NCBI GenBank assembly: GCA_030386875.1
Contig: CM059578.1
Coordinates: forward strand, 26,087,009-26,151,008
Reading direction: 5' to 3'
Length of the DNA: 64,000 nt
Origin: Morinoia aosen
Taxonomy: Eukaryota; Arthropoda; Malacostraca; Amphipoda; Talitridae
The notes below the pieces were generated by a model. That model was not told where the DNA came from, did no database searches, and saw only the letters and a program-made list of their open reading frames with translations. This document shows, one piece after another, positions 61,317 to 64,000 of this stretch (position 1 is its first letter; the number at the start of each line of letters is the position of its first letter). The translations under genes were made by a program, and so were the position numbers.

Positions 61317-61389
61317 TACGAGGCCTGTCTAAAAAGTATCCGACCTTTGGCCAGAAAAAATATTTCGAATACCTGTCGGAGTTGGGACC

Positions 61390-61512
61390 CTAATCCCCTT
61401 CAAAGTATGCCCCTTGTGCTTGCACACACTTAGCCCACCGATCCTTCCACTGCTGGAAACACCTCTGGTAGTTTTTTTTTAGAATGGTGTTCAGCTCCAT
61501 CGTCGCATTGCC
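61390..61512 (-). pseudogene. Inverted second copy of mariner transposase C-terminus
   Basis: On the minus strand the left arm encodes NATMELNT, then LKKNYQRCFQQWKDRWAKCV and AQGAYFEGD, ending at a natural stop. The plus-strand copy has NATTELNT, PKEDFQRCFRQWKDRWAKCV and AQGAYFEGD. The two differ at several residues, so the arms have diverged since the inversion or came from different copies. Confidence 0.85.
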
Positions 61513-61515
61513 TGT

Positions 61516-61995
61516 TTGACTCCTTCGATGCTGACTGTTTTCTTTGATGTCCGTGGAATTGTGCATCACGAATACGCACCGGAAGGACAAACAGTGACAA
61601 AGGAGTACTATCAGGATGTTCTCCGGCGACTTCGTGATGCAGTTCGGCGCAAAAGACCAGACATGTGGACTGCGAACAACTGGCACTTGCATCACGACAA
61701 CGCGCCCGCACATTCATCCCATTTGATCCGCAATTTCTTGGCCAAACATGGAATTACGACCGTTCGCCAACCTCCCTACTCTCCAGACCTGGCTCCTTGC
61801 GACTTCTGGTTGTTTCCAAAATTGAAGACACCACTGAAAGGATCCCGTTTTGAGAGTAGAGAAGAGATAATGCGGAACGCGACGACAGAGCTGAACACCA
61901 TTCCAAAAGAAGACTTCCAGAGGTGTTTCCGGCAGTGGAAGGATCGGTGGGCTAAGTGTGTGGAAGCACAAGGAGCCTACTTTGAAGGGGATTAG
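61516..61995 (+). pseudogene. Mariner transposase, C-terminal half
   Basis: The true homology starts near codon 5 (SMLTVFFDVRGIVHHEYAPE) and runs open to the stop. The second catalytic Asp is in HHDNAPAH (codon 61). The third is in APCDFWLFPK (codon 96), leaving 34 residues between them, which is the D34D spacing of true mariners. YSPDLAP precedes the third Asp as usual, and the protein ends GAYFEGD. The first catalytic Asp and the whole DNA-binding region are absent, so no active transposase is made. No stop or frameshift interrupts the retained half. Confidence 0.92.
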
Positions 61996-62068
61996 GGTCC
62001 CAACCCCGTCAGGTTGTTGAAGTATTTTTTCTGGCCAAAGGTCGGATACTTTTTCGACAGGCCTCGTA

Positions 62069-64000
62069 TATTTTCTGGTTATTTTTCTTTAAAAGAGGTG
62101 ACGGGAATGATATATTTTAGAGCCATGCTCAATTTGAATTTGAATGGTCACAATCCACTATATGTATACTCAACTACGTAATAAAACATAGTTATCGCTT
62201 GCTTGGTTGGATGGTCTGCCTCTCTTTTACGTTCTAAAGGATGCGGTCATAATTCTCTTGGCTTCAAAGCATGAACGAAAGGTTATTTTCTGCGAAGAGT
62301 GTGGCCTTGGTCTGTTGTTGAGGATTTCCATTTCTCCTCCCATTAATTACAACAGCCACAGGTTCTCCAAAAAATTAACTGCAAAAACAACGTCATGTAT
62401 TCCCTGGCTATACTTTACACTTTTTAGCAACATCGCTTTCGACTTGAAGAGTTTTGTGTTACGATTGGTTCACGTTTGCGGTAAGTTTCTCCTCGGGGAA
62501 AGTATTCGATTGCGTACAATATTTTGATGATCAAAAAGAACTGTGTGTTTGGTGTATGGATTTGAACGAGGCTGAGAAGCTTACTCTTGAATATTCCAGA
62601 AGCACTTAGAAATGTCTAGAGAGAGAGAGAGAGACATAGAATTCTTGATCAAAATATCACTGAATCGTTCTCGATGATTTAAAAGTAAATACTATTTAAT
62701 TATATTTTCCAGACTTTTTTTTAAATGTAGCGACGTACCAGTCAGTTTGACAATATGATGAATAAGAAAGACGCGCGAATAAACCTACGCAATAAAATAG
62801 TTCCATTCTTGAACACAATGTCTTAGAATTCCTGTTTGCTTTGCAAATCAAAATAAGAAATATTCCTTCTCAAACTCTTCATTAAATTTTCCAATCATTG
62901 TGAGGGCTAACTTTTTTTTGTACAGTAACGTGGTCATGTCGAACGGGGCAACAGCATTGATCTTATTTCATTTCCTAGACAGGACAGGCTTATACTACTC
63001 ACTTCAAAAACATGTTTAATTTCTTTAAGTTAAACGATAATGATCCACAGTTGAAGAAAAATTTCCATCTATCACATTCGAGCGTGGTGCTTGAGGGTCT
63101 TTACAGTTGAAAAATAGCTGAAAGTTGTATTACGGCAGTTGTGGCATTAGGAATCCTCTTAAATACGGATTCTGGCCTTTTATATGACTTTGCACTGAAC
63201 GTTGCGGAAGTGTTTCAATGAGGCACCGGATATAAGTCAATGAAAAAGGCAAAAAATCAGGGAAAATTCTGCGATTGAATTAGTGTTTTCTGCATGCCAC
63301 ACCACCGGCGACAAAGTGGGTTGAGCCTCATTTCTTTGCGGGGATGGCACGTGTATGCGCGCCTCCGTTAATCCGTTAAACGATTTTCAACTTGAGCGAT
63401 GATTTATCAAAGAAGAAAAATTATTCTGCTTATGTCAAAGACGATTAATATCAATGCTGAATGTACGAGGGTCGAAATGAACATTGAAAATCAAAGAGAA
63501 ATGGAAGCATTAATTCACTTTGCAAATCAGATTTGCTCGTATTTTTGAATGACGTTCTCCGGCTTGTTTGATGACATGATGTGCGGTGGGCGAAAGTTTT
63601 CGGCTTCTTGCTGGAAAAATTTGAATACGCAAAAATTTATTTCACATGAGAAGTGATCAATTGTTCCAATATTTTAGGGGTCAATTTTTCTGCACCATGA
63701 TCTGATCAGGAAGTACAATTTACTTCATCTAGTTTTTCCGATTTACAGAAATCATGATATTTCTTGCATCCACTTACGTAGAATCCACTTACGCATCCAC
63801 TAATGAACGTAGAATTATAAACTATATAAGTGTATAATTCTCGCACTTCATGGTTGTAAGGGTTTCTTTGGAATTCATATAGCTAAAAATACTAAGTACC
63901 TACTATGTATGGTAACTTTAGCTAATAATATTCTTAGTTAGTAAGATACATCCCAGCCACTTGGAATAAGTTCAGAAAAGAGTGATGAGAAGAGACTTAT
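62069..64000. other. No recognisable gene; short GA microsatellite at 62619-62634
   Basis: A frame of 106 codons (62207-62527) was read and not recognised. A GA dinucleotide run lies at 62619-62634. The remainder is AT-rich with no element recognised. Confidence 0.45.

Larger units (their letters stand above)
61319..62066 (+). mobile_element. Rearranged mariner with inverted 3' ends (fold-back)
   Basis: Flanked by TA at 61317-61318 and 62067-62068, the expected mariner target duplication. The termini CGAGGCCTGTC and GACAGGCCTCG are exact reverse complements. The inverted similarity then continues for about 195 bases per side: the left 61319-61512 is the reverse complement of 61872-62066, including the coding sequence for the transposase C-terminus. 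So the left end is not the normal 5' end but an inverted copy of the 3' end. The middle (about 61520-61870) is the second half of the transposase gene. The 5' half with the helix-turn-helix DNA-binding domain is missing. Confidence 0.9.

Overview
The window is AT-rich, gene-poor eukaryotic DNA. It holds no operons, no bacterial-type gene organisation, no rRNA cluster and no convincing host protein-coding gene. Its content is transposable-element relics plus an unusually large number of minisatellite arrays. A mariner-type DNA transposon, a Jockey/CR1-like non-LTR retrotransposon, a TTAA-flanked piggyBac-like non-autonomous element and a tRNA-headed SINE candidate together suggest an arthropod nuclear genome. 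An insect or chelicerate is most likely; the species cannot be told from this sequence.

Layout. 1-6 kb holds a copy of a dispersed MITE-like repeat (called R1 here), a locally duplicated unit with a LINE 3' scrap in one copy, a dispersed repeat (R4) and a small hairpin element. 7.8-8.8 kb holds two adjacent minisatellites (57 bp and about 65 bp). 9.9 kb has a GGAC-rich dispersed tail (R5). 12.8-13.2 kb is a 22-bp array. 15.6-16.2 kb is an R1 copy with terminal inverted repeats followed by a 31-bp array. 17.1-19.1 kb is a near-perfect 35-bp array of 55 units. 19.9-20.1 kb is a dispersed repeat (R2). 21.2 kb holds the SINE candidate. 24.36-25.18 kb is the piggyBac-like element. 33.0-34.4 kb has 29-bp and 85-bp arrays. 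36.4-37.4 kb is a LINE fragment ending in a palindrome. 39-45 kb has an R1 copy and three degenerate arrays. 49.5-51.4 kb is an R2 copy next to an R1 copy interrupted by a minus-strand LINE. 51.85-56.2 kb is another R1 copy interrupted by a nearly full-length plus-strand LINE with endonuclease and reverse transcriptase. 58.2-59.8 kb is a 30-bp array. 61.3-62.1 kb is a rearranged, fold-back mariner.

The most informative structure is the relation between the LINE and R1. Two R1 copies carry the LINE at what looks like the same internal position and in the same relative orientation, while three others lack it there. The mariner is also odd: its 5' half has been replaced by an inverted copy of its own 3' end, giving a closed element with two like ends. 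I found no evidence for a new gene system such as a defence or biosynthetic cluster. The novelty here is in repeat architecture.
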